Shown here piece after piece: positions 1-8,957 of a stretch of DNA of 9,236 nucleotides. The position numbers and the translations under genes are program-made. Every line of letters begins with the position of its first letter. Within the stretch, counting starts at the first letter, position 1. Source of the DNA: Actinomycetes bacterium (GTDB lineage: Bacteria; Actinomycetota; Actinomycetes; Mycobacteriales; Mycobacteriaceae); NCBI GenBank assembly GCA_022600695.1, contig JAHZJY010000309.1, positions 1 to 9,236 of the forward strand. The letters are read 5' to 3'. The notes beneath the pieces were generated by a model, which was given only the letters and a program-made list of their open reading frames with translations, had not been told where the DNA came from and did not search any database.

Positions 1-1727
<1,727 letters not shown>

Positions 1728-1731
1728 GTCA

Positions 1732-2649
1732 TCAGCCACTTCCCACCAGCCCGGGCAGCACCAGCGCCGCCACCTCGGCGATCAGTGGCTGCAGCCACTC
1801 GGCCTCGGGGTTGTCGGTACGCGTCCGCGTCATCACCGATAGCAGGATGCGTTCACCGGCCGGGCCGTAGGCGATTCCCACATCGTTGGTGCTCCCGAAT
1901 CCACCGGCGCCGGTCTTGTCGGCCGTGGTCCAGCCCGGTGGAAGGCCGGCCCGGACACCGCGCGCTGTGCCCTGGTTGGCGCGCATCCACCGATCGAGTT
2001 GGCCACGGTGGGTGTCGTCGAGAACCCCTCCGGTCAGCAGGGCGGCGATACCGCCGCCGATCGCCCGCGGGGTGGTGGTGTCGCGCGGATCGCCCGGCAG
2101 TGCCGAGTTCAACTCGGTCTCCCACCGGTCCAGCCGGGTCTCTTCATCACCGATCGACCTCGCGAACGCCGTGATCGCCGCCGGCCCACCGATCCGGCGC
2201 AGCAGTAGGTTGGCCGCGGTGTTGTCGCTGTGCTCGATCACCGCCCGGCAGAGTTCCGCCAACGACATGCTGCCGCCCGCTTTGGGTTCGGTCAGTGGCG
2301 AATGGGAAACCAACGCGGCCGGAACGATGACCTCGGTATCGGTCAGCGCCACCGATCCCTGCTGGGCCAACTGCAGAACCCGGGCCGCAAGATAGGCCTT
2401 GAAGGTGGAGCACACCGCGAACCGGCGGTCGTCGTGGTGGGCGATCGTTCGCCCGTCGTTCAGGTTGACCCCATACAGACCCACCATGGCGTCATATTTG
2501 ACCTCCAGCGAGCCGATCCGGTCCGCCATCGGTGGAACCGGCTCGGCGGGACCGGTCAGCCGGTGCCCCCCGGTGACCGGACGCCCGCATCCGACTGCCA
2601 AACCGATAGCACCCAACAGGACGTATCGGCGCCCCAGCCGGCGTGTCAC
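1732..2649 (-). CDS. bla: Class A (serine) beta-lactamase with Tat-type signal and lipobox
   Basis: Hydrolyses beta-lactams outside the cytoplasmic membrane. All class A motifs are intact: STFK at 81-84 (nucleophile Ser81), SDN at 141-143, omega loop RWETELN at 175-181 (Glu177 and Asn181 equal Ambler 166 and 170), and DKTG at 244-247. The N terminus carries GRRYVLL (twin arginines 7-8), a hydrophobic run and AVGC with Cys21, suggesting Tat export and lipid attachment, as in BlaC of M. tuberculosis. BlaC has SDG where this enzyme has the usual SDN. I chose GTG at 2649-2647 (305 residues) over the in-frame ATG at 2721, because it puts the twin arginines near the N terminus and overlaps the monooxygenase stop as GTGA, a coupled start. 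Its position beside ald fits what I remember of M. smegmatis blaS. Identity as class A is secure; start and lipidation are inferred. Confidence 0.95.
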   Translation of the reverse strand: MTRRLGRRYVLLGAIGLAVGCGRPVTGGHRLTGPAEPVPPMADRIGSLEVKYDAMVGLYGVNLNDGRTIAHHDDRRFAVCSTFKAYLAARVLQLAQQGSVALTDTEVIVPAALVSHSPLTEPKAGGSMSLAELCRAVIEHSDNTAANLLLRRIGGPAAITAFARSIGDEETRLDRWETELNSALPGDPRDTTTPRAIGGGIAALLTGGVLDDTHRGQLDRWMRANQGTARGVRAGLPPGWTTADKTGAGGFGSTNDVGIAYGPAGERILLSVMTRTRTDNPEAEWLQPLIAEVAALVLPGLVGSG

Positions 2650-3662
2650 CGCCCCGCCAGCCTCGCGACGATATCGGCAGCCGGACCGCTGGTGGTGGCC
2701 CGCCAGGAAGTTCCGGCCCACAGGCTGGCGGCGTGCGGATCGCCGACAGCCACCGAAGCCGCCCGGATGGGGCCGGTGATCTGGTTGACCTGCGGGTAAC
2801 CCGGCGGTGCGGCGGATGAGTGACGGGCGGCGAAGTCGTTGGCCAGGCCGCGCGCATAGCGGCCGGAGAAGGCCCGGGTGACCACGGTTTCGGTGAATTG
2901 GGTGTCGCGAAGGGCCCGGCGGTGTACCGGGTTGGTGCCGGCCTCGTCGGCGAGCAGCAGCGCGGTACCCACCTGCGCCGCGACCGCTCCCCTGTCCAAC
3001 GCCGCACCGACCGCGAGATCGTCACCGATCCCGCCGGCGGCGACAACAGGCACGCCCGCGCCAATGGTCTCGGCCAGCAGAAGATCCAACGGCAACTCCG
3101 GCGGTGCGCGATCAGCGTCGAACACCCCGCGATGCCCACCGGCCGAGGGGCCCTGAACCACCAACGCCTCGGCACCGGACCGCACCGCGAGGTCGGCCTC
3201 CTCCCGACTTGTGACGGTGACCATCGTCAGCACTCCGCGGTCGCGCAGCCGGGCCAAGACCCGGGGGCCGGGACAACCGAAGGTGAAGGACACCGCCTCG
3301 GGCGCCATGTCGGCAATCACGTCGAGCTTGGCCTGCCAGTCATCGTCGTCCGGGCCGGGTCGGCCGGGCTCGACACCGAGTCGCTGCGCGAGTGGCATCA
3401 GCCGATCACGAAATCGGTCGAGTTGCCGGGCGGTGGCGACACACGGTTGCGGGACGAGGAGATTCACCCCCAGCGGCCCGGCAGTCAGCGCGCGAACCGC
3501 GGCGATATCGTCGACCAGACGCCGGGCGGTCAGATACCCGGCCGCGAGGTTACCGAGGCCACCGGCCTCCGACACCGCGGCCACCAAAGCCGGGCTGCTC
3601 GGGCCGCCAGCCATCGGCGCCCCCAGAATGGGCAGAGCGAGTTCGGCAAGACTGAAAGGCAC
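2646..3662 (-). CDS. Nitronate monooxygenase, class I type (2-nitropropane dioxygenase family)
   Basis: FMN-dependent TIM-barrel enzyme of the family that oxidises alkyl nitronates such as propionate 3-nitronate; the substrate here is unknown. The 338-residue product opens with LPILGAPMAGG (10-20), followed by SEAGGLGNLAAGY (31-43) and GPLGVNLLVPQP (62-73). It has SFTFGCP (125-131) and the class I signature QGPSAGGHRG (170-179), with His177 as the expected catalytic base. PVVAAGGIGD (205-214) and GTALLLADEAG (232-242) form the FMN phosphate site, and RAFSGRYARGLANDF (263-277) is also typical. The start is GTG at 3662-3660, 3 nt after the pepR TAG stop, with only a weak GC-rich ribosome site, so reinitiation from pepR is likely. 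Its own TGA overlaps the beta-lactamase GTG. It corresponds in position to M. tuberculosis Rv2781c. The family is clear; the physiological role is not known from sequence. Confidence 0.93.
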   Translation of the reverse strand: MPFSLAELALPILGAPMAGGPSSPALVAAVSEAGGLGNLAAGYLTARRLVDDIAAVRALTAGPLGVNLLVPQPCVATARQLDRFRDRLMPLAQRLGVEPGRPGPDDDDWQAKLDVIADMAPEAVSFTFGCPGPRVLARLRDRGVLTMVTVTSREEADLAVRSGAEALVVQGPSAGGHRGVFDADRAPPELPLDLLLAETIGAGVPVVAAGGIGDDLAVGAALDRGAVAAQVGTALLLADEAGTNPVHRRALRDTQFTETVVTRAFSGRYARGLANDFAARHSSAAPPGYPQVNQITGPIRAASVAVGDPHAASLWAGTSWRATTSGPAADIVARLAGR

Positions 3663-3665
3663 CCG

Positions 3666-5021
3666 CTAGCCCGCGATCGCGCGAAGATGCTGCGGCAGAG
3701 ACCGTTTCGTCCGGTGCGGGCCAAGAACCGCCGCACCGAACCGGCCTGACAGCACCTTACGGGCGACGGCGTTGACCTCGTCAATCGTCACGCCCTCAAT
3801 ACTCCGCAGCGTCTCATCGACGCTGCGGTACTCGCCGTGGTTCAACTCGCTGCGACCGAGTCGGCTCTGCCGGGACGACGAGTCCTCCAGTCCCAGCAGC
3901 AGGCCACCGCGTAACGAGCCCTTGGCGATACGAAACTCGGTATCGGTGATTCCGTCGCGACCCACACTCTCGAGCACCTCCGCGGTGAGCCGCACCACCT
4001 CGCCGAAACGCTCCGGCAGGCAACCCGCATAAACCGACAGCGCCCCGCTGTCGGAGAACGTGTCGATGGCGGAGTAGACCGAGTAGGCCAGCCCGCGGGT
4101 CTCCCGAATCTGTTGGAAGAGCCGGGAACTCAACCCTCCCCCGATTGCGCTGTTGAGCACCATCAGTGCCCACCTGTGCGTCCAGTTGCGGCCCGGAACC
4201 CGGACGCCGAGGGTCAGATGGCTCTGCTCGGAGTCCCGGTGCACCAGCGTCAGCCCCGGCCGGCCGGCCATTCGGCCGGCGCCCCGGCGGGGCGGCCGCG
4301 GTCGGGTACCCCTGACCAGCCGGGGGCCGAAGTACTCCCGCGCCAGTGCGACCACCCGATCGTGGTCGATATTGCCGGCGACCGCCAGGACCATCCGCTC
4401 AGGAACGTAACGGCGGACGTGGAAGGACCGCAGTTGGTTTCGCGTCATCGCCGACACCGACTCCACAGTGCCGATCACCGGCCGGCCCACCGGATGGTCA
4501 CCGAACATGGCGGAGAGGAAGACGTCGCCGAGCGTGTCCTCGGGATCGTCGTCGCGCATCGCGATCTCCTCCAGCACGACATCGCGTTCCACCTCGACAT
4601 CGGCGGCTGCACACACCCCGTTGAGCACCACATCGGACACCAGGTCGACGGCCATCTCCAGGTCGTCGTCGAGCACATGCGCGTAGTAGCAGGTGTGCTC
4701 TTTGGTCGTGAAGGCGTTCAACTCACCACCGACGGCGTCGACCGCCTGTGCGATCTCGACCGACGTGCGCGTCGGCGTCGCCTTGAACAACAGATGTTCC
4801 AGGAAGTGCGCGGCACCGGCGACGGTGGCACCCTCATCCCGTGACCCGACGTCGACCCACAACCCCACCGATGCCGAGTGCACCGACGGTACGAACTCGG
4901 TGACGACTCGCAGGCCGCCCGGCAGCACGGTACGCCGGACGGCCGGACGGTCGCGAGGGTCGGTCTTCATCCCGGAGCCGCTGTGCTCCTGCCCGCCGTC
5001 AGCTGTTGGCTGTCGCGGCAT
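3666..5021 (-). CDS. pepR: M16 family zinc metallopeptidase PepR
   Basis: Pitrilysin-type (M16B) processing peptidase related to the mitochondrial processing peptidase beta subunit; its mycobacterial substrate is not evident from sequence. The inverted zinc motif HFLEH lies at 72-76 (His72, Glu75, His76), with the third ligand Glu152 in [16 protein letters not shown], 76 residues after His76, the family spacing. The active M16 domain spans roughly 35-180. The C-terminal M16 domain spans roughly 190-375 and includes [21 protein letters not shown]. At 451 residues the length is normal (about 438 in M. tuberculosis as I remember). The chosen ATG at 5021-5019 gives MPRQPTAD, like the MPRRSPAD start I remember, and overlaps the gpsI 3' end by 23 bp. 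An internal ATG at 4970 (residue 18) is possible; neither start has a strong ribosome site. It sits between gpsI and the monooxygenase in one apparent operon. Confidence 0.96.
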   Translation of the reverse strand: MPRQPTADGGQEHSGSGMKTDPRDRPAVRRTVLPGGLRVVTEFVPSVHSASVGLWVDVGSRDEGATVAGAAHFLEHLLFKATPTRTSVEIAQAVDAVGGELNAFTTKEHTCYYAHVLDDDLEMAVDLVSDVVLNGVCAAADVEVERDVVLEEIAMRDDDPEDTLGDVFLSAMFGDHPVGRPVIGTVESVSAMTRNQLRSFHVRRYVPERMVLAVAGNIDHDRVVALAREYFGPRLVRGTRPRPPRRGAGRMAGRPGLTLVHRDSEQSHLTLGVRVPGRNWTHRWALMVLNSAIGGGLSSRLFQQIRETRGLAYSVYSAIDTFSDSGALSVYAGCLPERFGEVVRLTAEVLESVGRDGITDTEFRIAKGSLRGGLLLGLEDSSSRQSRLGRSELNHGEYRSVDETLRSIEGVTIDEVNAVARKVLSGRFGAAVLGPHRTKRSLPQHLRAIAG

Positions 5022-7233
5022 CGGCGGGAACCGGTGCTGCGTTGTCGGCGTCTTCGGCGACCAGGATCAGCGAGATCTTCCCGCGGTTGTCGATATCGGC
5101 GATCTCGACACGCAATTTGTCACCCAGCTTGACCACGTCCTCCACCTTGGCAACCCGCTTGCCGCGGCCCAACTTGGAGATGTGCACCAGGCCGTCACGC
5201 CCGGGCAGCAACGAGACGAACGCACCGAAGTCGGTGGTCTTGACGACGGTCCCGAGGAACCGCTCCCCGATCTTCGGAAGCTGTGGGTTGGCGATCGCGT
5301 TGATCATGTCGATCGCCGCCTGTGCCGACGGGCCGTCGGTAGCACCGACGAACACCGTGCCGTCGTCCTCGATGGAGATCGACGCACCGGTCTGCTCGGT
5401 GATCGAGTTGATCATCTTGCCCTTGGGCCCGATGACCTCACCGATCTTGTCGACCGGCACCTTGATCGCGGTGACACGCGGGGCGTACGGGCTCATCTCG
5501 TCGGGTTCGTCGATGGCCTCCGCCATCACCTCCAGGATGGCGGTGCGGGCATCCTTGGCCTGGGCCAGCGCGCCGGCCAGAACCTGTGACGGAATCCCGT
5601 CGAGCTTGGTGTCCAACTGCAGCGCGGTGACGAAGTCCTTGGTCCCGGCGACCTTGAAGTCCATATCGCCGAACGCGTCCTCGGCGCCGAGGATGTCGGT
5701 CAGGGCCACATAGCGGGTCTCACCGTTCACCTCGTCGGACACCAGGCCCATCGCGATACCGGCCACCGGCGCCTTCAGCGGCACGCCGGCGTTCAGCATC
5801 GACAGCGTCGAGGCGCAGACCGAACCCATCGACGTCGAACCGTTGGAGCTCAGGGCTTCCGACACCTGCCGGATGGCATACGGGAACTCCTCGACGCTGG
5901 GCAGCACCGGCATCAGCGCGCGCTCCGCGAGTGCGCCGTGGCCGATCTCGCGCCGCTTGGGCGAACCGACCCGGCCGGTCTCACCGGTCGAATACGGCGG
6001 GAAGTTGTAGTGATGCATGTAGCGCTTGGACTTCTCCGGTCCCAGCGAGTCGATCTGCTGGGCCATCTTGACCATATCCAGCGTGGTGACGCCCATGATC
6101 TGGGTCTCGCCACGTTCGAACAGCGCACTGCCGTGTGCCCGCGGGATGACCGCGACCTCGGCGCTCAGCGCCCTGATGTCGGTGATGCCGCGGCCGTCGA
6201 TGCGGAAGTGATCGGCGAGGATGCGCTGACGCACCAGCTTCTTGGTCAGCGACCGGTAGGCGGCACCGATCTCCTTCTCCCGGCCGGCGAAGGTCTCACC
6301 GAGCTTCTCGAGAACATCGACCTTGATCTGGTCGGTGCGGTTGTTGCGCTCAGTCTTACCGGGGATCTGCAGGGCCTCGGCGAGTTCCGCACCGGCGGCC
6401 GATTCCACCGCGGTGTAGACATCGTCCTGATAGTCCGGGAACAGCGGGTACTCGACCACCGGCTTCGCAGCCCGCTCGGCCAGTTCCCGCTGCGCCCGGC
6501 ACAGCGCCGCGATGAACGGCTTGGCCGCCTCGAGGCCCTCGGCCACTACGCTTTCGGTGGGCGCGCTGGCACCGCCGGCGACCAGATCGATGACGCTGTC
6601 GGTGGCCTCCGCCTCGACCATCATGATCGCGACATCGCCGTCCTGCACGACGCGGCCGGCGACGACCATGTCGAACACGGCCTCCTCGAGCTGCTCGACG
6701 GTGGGGAACGCCACCCACTGGCCCTTGATCAGGGCCACCCGGACGCCGCCGACCGGGCCGGCGAACGGCAGGCCGGAGATCTGGGTGGATGCCGATGCGG
6801 CGTTGATGGCCAGCACGTCGTAGAGATCCTTGGGATCCAGGCTCAGGATGGTCACCACGACCTGGATCTCATTGCGCAGACCGGCGACGAATGTCGGGCG
6901 TAACGGCCGGTCGATCAGCCGGCAGGTGAGGATCGCGTCGGTGGAGGGCCGGCCCTCACGCCGGAAGAACGAGCCGGGGATGCGGCCCGCGGCGTACATC
7001 CGCTCCTCGACGTCGATGGTCAGCGGGAAGAAGTCAAAGTGCTCTTTGGGGGATCTGCCGGCGGTGGTCGCCGACAGCAGCATGGTTTCGTCGTCGAGGT
7101 AGGCGACCACGGCACCGGCGGCCTGCTGGGCCAGCCGGCCGGTCTCGAACCGGATGGTGCGGGTGCCGAAGCTCCCGTTGTCGATGGTGGCGGTTGCCTC
7201 GAAGACGCCTTCGTCGATTTCAGCGACAGACAT
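4999..7233 (-). CDS. gpsI: Polynucleotide phosphorylase / guanosine pentaphosphate synthetase
   Basis: Phosphorolytic 3'-5' exoribonuclease (pnp) that degrades mRNA to nucleoside diphosphates and can add 3' tails; the actinobacterial form has also been called guanosine pentaphosphate synthetase. The 744 residues show the full architecture: RNase PH domain 1 (about 15-145, with the basic loop FFRREGRPS at 89-97), a helical domain (about 240-335), and RNase PH domain 2 (about 345-555). The latter has the phosphate-binding [14 protein letters not shown] (462-475) and the acidic [14 protein letters not shown] (513-526). A KH domain follows (about 585-645, GPKG loop 602-605), then an S1 domain (about 655-728, [19 protein letters not shown]). 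The start is ATG at 7233-7231; the nearest purine-rich site, GAAAGG at 7253-7248, lies a long 14 nt away. It is preceded by a 228-bp structured leader after rpsO, and its stop lies inside pepR. The remembered lppU gene is missing between gpsI and rpsO. Confidence 0.98.
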   Translation of the reverse strand: MSVAEIDEGVFEATATIDNGSFGTRTIRFETGRLAQQAAGAVVAYLDDETMLLSATTAGRSPKEHFDFFPLTIDVEERMYAAGRIPGSFFRREGRPSTDAILTCRLIDRPLRPTFVAGLRNEIQVVVTILSLDPKDLYDVLAINAASASTQISGLPFAGPVGGVRVALIKGQWVAFPTVEQLEEAVFDMVVAGRVVQDGDVAIMMVEAEATDSVIDLVAGGASAPTESVVAEGLEAAKPFIAALCRAQRELAERAAKPVVEYPLFPDYQDDVYTAVESAAGAELAEALQIPGKTERNNRTDQIKVDVLEKLGETFAGREKEIGAAYRSLTKKLVRQRILADHFRIDGRGITDIRALSAEVAVIPRAHGSALFERGETQIMGVTTLDMVKMAQQIDSLGPEKSKRYMHHYNFPPYSTGETGRVGSPKRREIGHGALAERALMPVLPSVEEFPYAIRQVSEALSSNGSTSMGSVCASTLSMLNAGVPLKAPVAGIAMGLVSDEVNGETRYVALTDILGAEDAFGDMDFKVAGTKDFVTALQLDTKLDGIPSQVLAGALAQAKDARTAILEVMAEAIDEPDEMSPYAPRVTAIKVPVDKIGEVIGPKGKMINSITEQTGASISIEDDGTVFVGATDGPSAQAAIDMINAIANPQLPKIGERFLGTVVKTTDFGAFVSLLPGRDGLVHISKLGRGKRVAKVEDVVKLGDKLRVEIADIDNRGKISLILVAEDADNAAPVPADAATANS

Positions 7234-7318
7234 ATAGGTCCGTACAGCCTTTCATTCACTGGTTGTTTAGCGACGCCGCAGTGAACTGGCTGACGACTGG
7301 CTACGGTCGTCGATCGAA

Positions 7319-7346
7319 GCTGCCGGGTGGAAGTCCTCCCGGCAGC
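7319..7346 (-). promoter_or_regulatory. Long stem-loop in the gpsI 5' leader, candidate RNase III/PNPase control hairpin
   Basis: Arms GCTGCCGGG (7319-7327) and CCCGGCAGC (7338-7346) are perfect 9-bp complements. Past a T-T mismatch, GG (7329-7330) pairs with CC (7335-7336) around a 4-nt loop. The hairpin lies about 85 nt before the gpsI start. In E. coli and Streptomyces, hairpins between rpsO and pnp are cut by RNase III, and in E. coli this enables PNPase autoregulation. The same role here is inferred from location and structure. Confidence 0.5.
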
Positions 7347-7435
7347 CACTACCGAAGACCGCCCGGTCGGGCCAAGCCTCGCTGGGAGACGCAGGTCGCC
7401 GGCCGCGGCGCGGCCTGCAACGGAATAATGGTACA

Positions 7436-7455
7436 CCGGGGCCGATCGGCCCCGG
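7436..7455 (-). terminator. Perfect 20-bp palindrome directly after rpsO; candidate terminator or processing hairpin
   Basis: CCGGGGCCGATCGGCCCCGG is perfectly self-complementary and starts 6 nt after the rpsO TGA. As RNA it folds into an 8-bp GC stem with a GAUC loop. The bases that follow in the transcript (UGUACCAUUAUUCC) are U-rich only in part, so it is not a textbook intrinsic terminator. Mycobacterial terminators often lack a U tract. It may attenuate transcription into gpsI or protect the rpsO 3' end. Confidence 0.55.
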
Positions 7456-7461
7456 CCGCAC

Positions 7462-7731
7462 TCAGCGGCGCAGGCCGAGTCGCTCGATCAGCGAGCGATA
7501 GCGCTCGACGTCGACCTGGGCGACGTACTTGAGCAGCCGACGGCGACGCCCCACCAGGAGCAGCAGTCCGCGCCGCGAGTGGTGGTCGTGCTTATGGGTC
7601 TTCAGGTGCTCGGTGAGGTCGGAGATGCGCTTGGTCAGCATCGCCACCTGGGCCTCCGGCGAGCCGGTGTCGGTCTCGTGCAGGCCGTAGGAGCCCAGGA
7701 TCTCTTTTTTCTGCTCGGCGGTCAGCGCCAT
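7462..7731 (-). CDS. rpsO: 30S ribosomal protein S15
   Basis: Primary 16S rRNA-binding protein of the small-subunit platform. The 89-residue product has the family's usual length and sequence: [20 protein letters not shown] at the start, then [16 protein letters not shown] (21-36), [19 protein letters not shown] (39-57) with the conserved rRNA-contacting H/D/S-R residues, and [12 protein letters not shown] (59-70). The ATG at 7731-7729 is preceded by a good ribosome site. It lies 213 bp downstream of ribF on the same strand and 228 bp upstream of gpsI. In many bacteria S15 represses its own translation by binding its mRNA leader; the leader here can form a long stem right before the ribosome site. 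Confidence 0.99.
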   Translation of the reverse strand: MALTAEQKKEILGSYGLHETDTGSPEAQVAMLTKRISDLTEHLKTHKHDHHSRRGLLLLVGRRRRLLKYVAQVDVERYRSLIERLGLRR

Positions 7732-7737
7732 GGAACT

Positions 7738-7742
7738 ACTCC
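7738..7742 (-). promoter_or_regulatory. Ribosome binding site of rpsO
   Basis: GGAGT lies 6 nt before the rpsO ATG. The sequence GGAGTAGTTCC (7742-7732) can fold into a small 3-bp stem that would tie up the site, so accessibility may be controlled. Confidence 0.75.
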
Positions 7743-7750
7743 ATCTGTTT

Positions 7751-7791
7751 CAGTGCCGCGAGAGAAAGACCGGCGCGGCCGCCGCGGACTG
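7751..7791 (-). promoter_or_regulatory. Stem in the rpsO 5' leader, candidate S15 autoregulatory RNA
   Basis: CAGT (7751-7754) and CCGCG (7756-7760) pair with ACTG (7788-7791) and CGCGG (7783-7787), giving a 9-bp stem with one bulged G. An internal CGGCG/CGCCG hairpin (7771-7784) competes at its tip, and an unpaired pyrimidine-rich segment is enclosed. The stem closes 8 nt before the ribosome site, in reading order. S15 leaders differ between phyla; no known motif was verified here. Confidence 0.4.
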
Positions 7792-7809
7792 CAGCCTGCG
7801 CCGCCGGGA

Positions 7810-7815
7810 AGTCTA
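7810..7815 (-). promoter_or_regulatory. Candidate extended -10 promoter element of rpsO
   Basis: Reading leftward, TGCTAGACT combines a TGn extension with TAGACT, matching the mycobacterial SigA extended -10. A transcript starting about 7 nt downstream would give a leader of roughly 70 nt containing the whole candidate S15 stem. The -35 side offers only TTTCGG or TTCGGG at 18-19 bp, which is weak but tolerable with an extended -10. Confidence 0.45.
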
Positions 7816-7892
7816 GCAACGCGGGCCCGGCGACCCGAAATCGCGACGGGCGTGCCGACGATGCGACGGGTCACACCGATTGCTGCGGGTGG

Positions 7893-7935
7893 CCTGCACG
7901 CGAAGCTCTTGCAGGACTGGCGCCGACATGGCGCC
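7893..7935 (-). terminator. Tandem hairpins after ribF, candidate terminator
   Basis: Two stems follow the ribF stop: GGCGCC (7919-7924) with GGCGCC (7930-7935) around a 5-nt loop, then CCTGCA (7893-7898) with TGCAGG (7910-7915) around an 11-nt loop. No U tract follows, so this is at best a U-less terminator of the kind proposed for mycobacteria. It would insulate ribF from rpsO, which has its own candidate promoter further on. Confidence 0.4.
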
Positions 7936-7944
7936 GCCCGCCCA

Positions 7945-8922
7945 TCAGGCCTGGGCGGTCAGAATCGTCCGAGCCTTATCGGTGTCACGACCCATAGCCT
8001 CGATGAGCGCGTCCACGGAGTCGAACTTGCGCTGGCCGCGCAGTCGGGCCACGAAATCCACCGCGACGTGCTGTCCGTAAAGGTCGGCCTCGGTGTCGAG
8101 GACGAAGGCCTCGACGGTGCGGGTGCGCCCCGAGAAGGTGGGGTTGGTGCCCACCGACACGGCCGACAGATACCGCTTCCCAGGAACCACGGTTCCGGTC
8201 CCCGGTCCGTGCCCGAGCACGGTGAACCACGCCGCGTAGACCCCGTCGGCCGGGATCGCGGCGTACATCGGCGGGGCGACGTTGGCGGTCGGGTAACCCA
8301 GTCCGCGCCCCCGGCCGTCGCCGCGCACGACCACGCCCTCGACCCGGTGCGGACGCCCGAGGGCCTCGGCGGCGGCGACCACGTCACCGGCGTCCACACA
8401 GGACCGGATGTAGGTCGAGGAGTAGGTGACGGTCTGGCTCTGGTGCTGTTCGGCCACCAGCGACACCGACTCCACCGCGAATCCGAAACGCTCCCCCGCC
8501 TTGCGCAGCGCGCCGAGGTTGCCGGCGGCCTTTTTGCCGAAGGTGAAGTTCTCCCCCACCACCACGTCGACCACATGAAGGCGCTCCACGAGCAGTTCGT
8601 GGATGTAGCGCTCCGGGGTCAGTTTCATGAAGTCGGCGGTGAACGGCATCACCAGGAACACGTCGATGCCGAGTTCCTCGGCCAGTTCGGCGCGACGGGT
8701 CAAGGTGGTGAGCTGGGCGGGGTGGCTGCCCGGGAAGACGACCTCCATCGGGTGCGGGTCGAAGGTCATCAACACCGTCGGCACCCCACGGGCCCGACCG
8801 GACTTGACCGCCCGGCCGATCAGTTCGGCGTGGCCGCGGTGCACACCGTCGAAGACGCCGATGGTCAGCACACAGCGGCCCCAGTCCGAAGGGATGTCCT
8901 CCTGCCCGCGCCAGCGCTCCAC
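7945..8922 (-). CDS. ribF: Bifunctional riboflavin kinase / FAD synthetase
   Basis: Phosphorylates riboflavin to FMN and adenylates FMN to FAD. The 325-residue product has the bacterial two-module form. The N-terminal adenylyltransferase module has TIGVFDGVHRGH (20-31, the HxGH-like nucleotide site), FDPHPMEV (54-61), VGENFTFGKKAAG (122-134) and SSTYIR (168-173). The C-terminal riboflavin kinase module has GDGRGRGLGYPTANV (201-215, with the metal/ATP-binding PTAN), SVGTNPTF (256-263) and VEAFVLD (270-276), where Glu271 is the expected catalytic base. The start is GTG at 8922-8920; the N terminus MERWRGQEDIPSDWGRCVLT aligns with remembered mycobacterial RibF. There is no Shine-Dalgarno sequence, but a -10-like hexamer sits 7 nt upstream, suggesting a leaderless mRNA. 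Upstream, 35 bp away, is the end of an HNH-type gene. Confidence 0.98.
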   Translation of the reverse strand: MERWRGQEDIPSDWGRCVLTIGVFDGVHRGHAELIGRAVKSGRARGVPTVLMTFDPHPMEVVFPGSHPAQLTTLTRRAELAEELGIDVFLVMPFTADFMKLTPERYIHELLVERLHVVDVVVGENFTFGKKAAGNLGALRKAGERFGFAVESVSLVAEQHQSQTVTYSSTYIRSCVDAGDVVAAAEALGRPHRVEGVVVRGDGRGRGLGYPTANVAPPMYAAIPADGVYAAWFTVLGHGPGTGTVVPGKRYLSAVSVGTNPTFSGRTRTVEAFVLDTEADLYGQHVAVDFVARLRGQRKFDSVDALIEAMGRDTDKARTILTAQA

Positions 8923-8929
8923 GCCCGTC

Positions 8930-8935
8930 AGCCTA
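8930..8935 (-). promoter_or_regulatory. Candidate -10 hexamer for leaderless ribF transcription
   Basis: TAGGCT, read leftward, fits the TAnnnT pattern and ends 7 nt before the ribF GTG, so initiation would fall at about the first base of the start codon. No Shine-Dalgarno sequence is present in the 35-bp gap, and the -35 position (ACTCCC) is poor. Confidence 0.38.
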
Positions 8936-8957
8936 CGACCCGCCGCGGCACCGGGAG

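Larger units (their letters stand above)
7234..7461 (-). other. Structured rpsO-gpsI intergenic leader
   Basis: These 228 bases between the rpsO stop and the gpsI start hold no convincing gene. In transcription order they contain a 20-bp perfect palindrome just after rpsO (7436-7455), a GC-rich potential stem at 7401-7415 (GGCCG/CGGCC, loop of 5, with GCA/TGC at 7391-7393 and 7416-7418 able to extend it past a bulge), a strong 9-bp stem at 7319-7346, and a 6-bp stem at 7292-7311 (GACGAC/GTCGTC). Such clustering fits a control region for the downstream pnp gene. Confidence 0.7.

Noticed and set aside
2820..3749. A 309-codon rightward open frame opposite the monooxygenase
   Set aside because: Antisense to a gene with clear family motifs; product rich in Arg, Gly and His with no known domain.
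4113..4844. A 243-codon rightward open frame opposite pepR
   Set aside because: Antisense to the M16 peptidase with all catalytic residues in the leftward frame; no ribosome site or domain.
5938..6903. A 321-codon rightward open frame opposite gpsI
   Set aside because: Antisense shadow of a highly conserved gene; long stop-free frames are expected at this GC content.
7220..7255. Eleven-codon upstream frame ([11 protein letters not shown]) overlapping the gpsI start
   Set aside because: It could couple to gpsI, but it has no ribosome site, and short frames like this are common by chance.
7428..7433. TACCAT (leftward) as a -10 for a separate gpsI promoter
   Set aside because: Fits TAnnnT, but the -35 position reads GCCGGG and there is no TGn extension; too weak to list.
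7020..7436. A 138-codon leftward frame in the gpsI leader running into gpsI
   Set aside because: More than half lies inside gpsI in another frame, and no family resemblance is seen.
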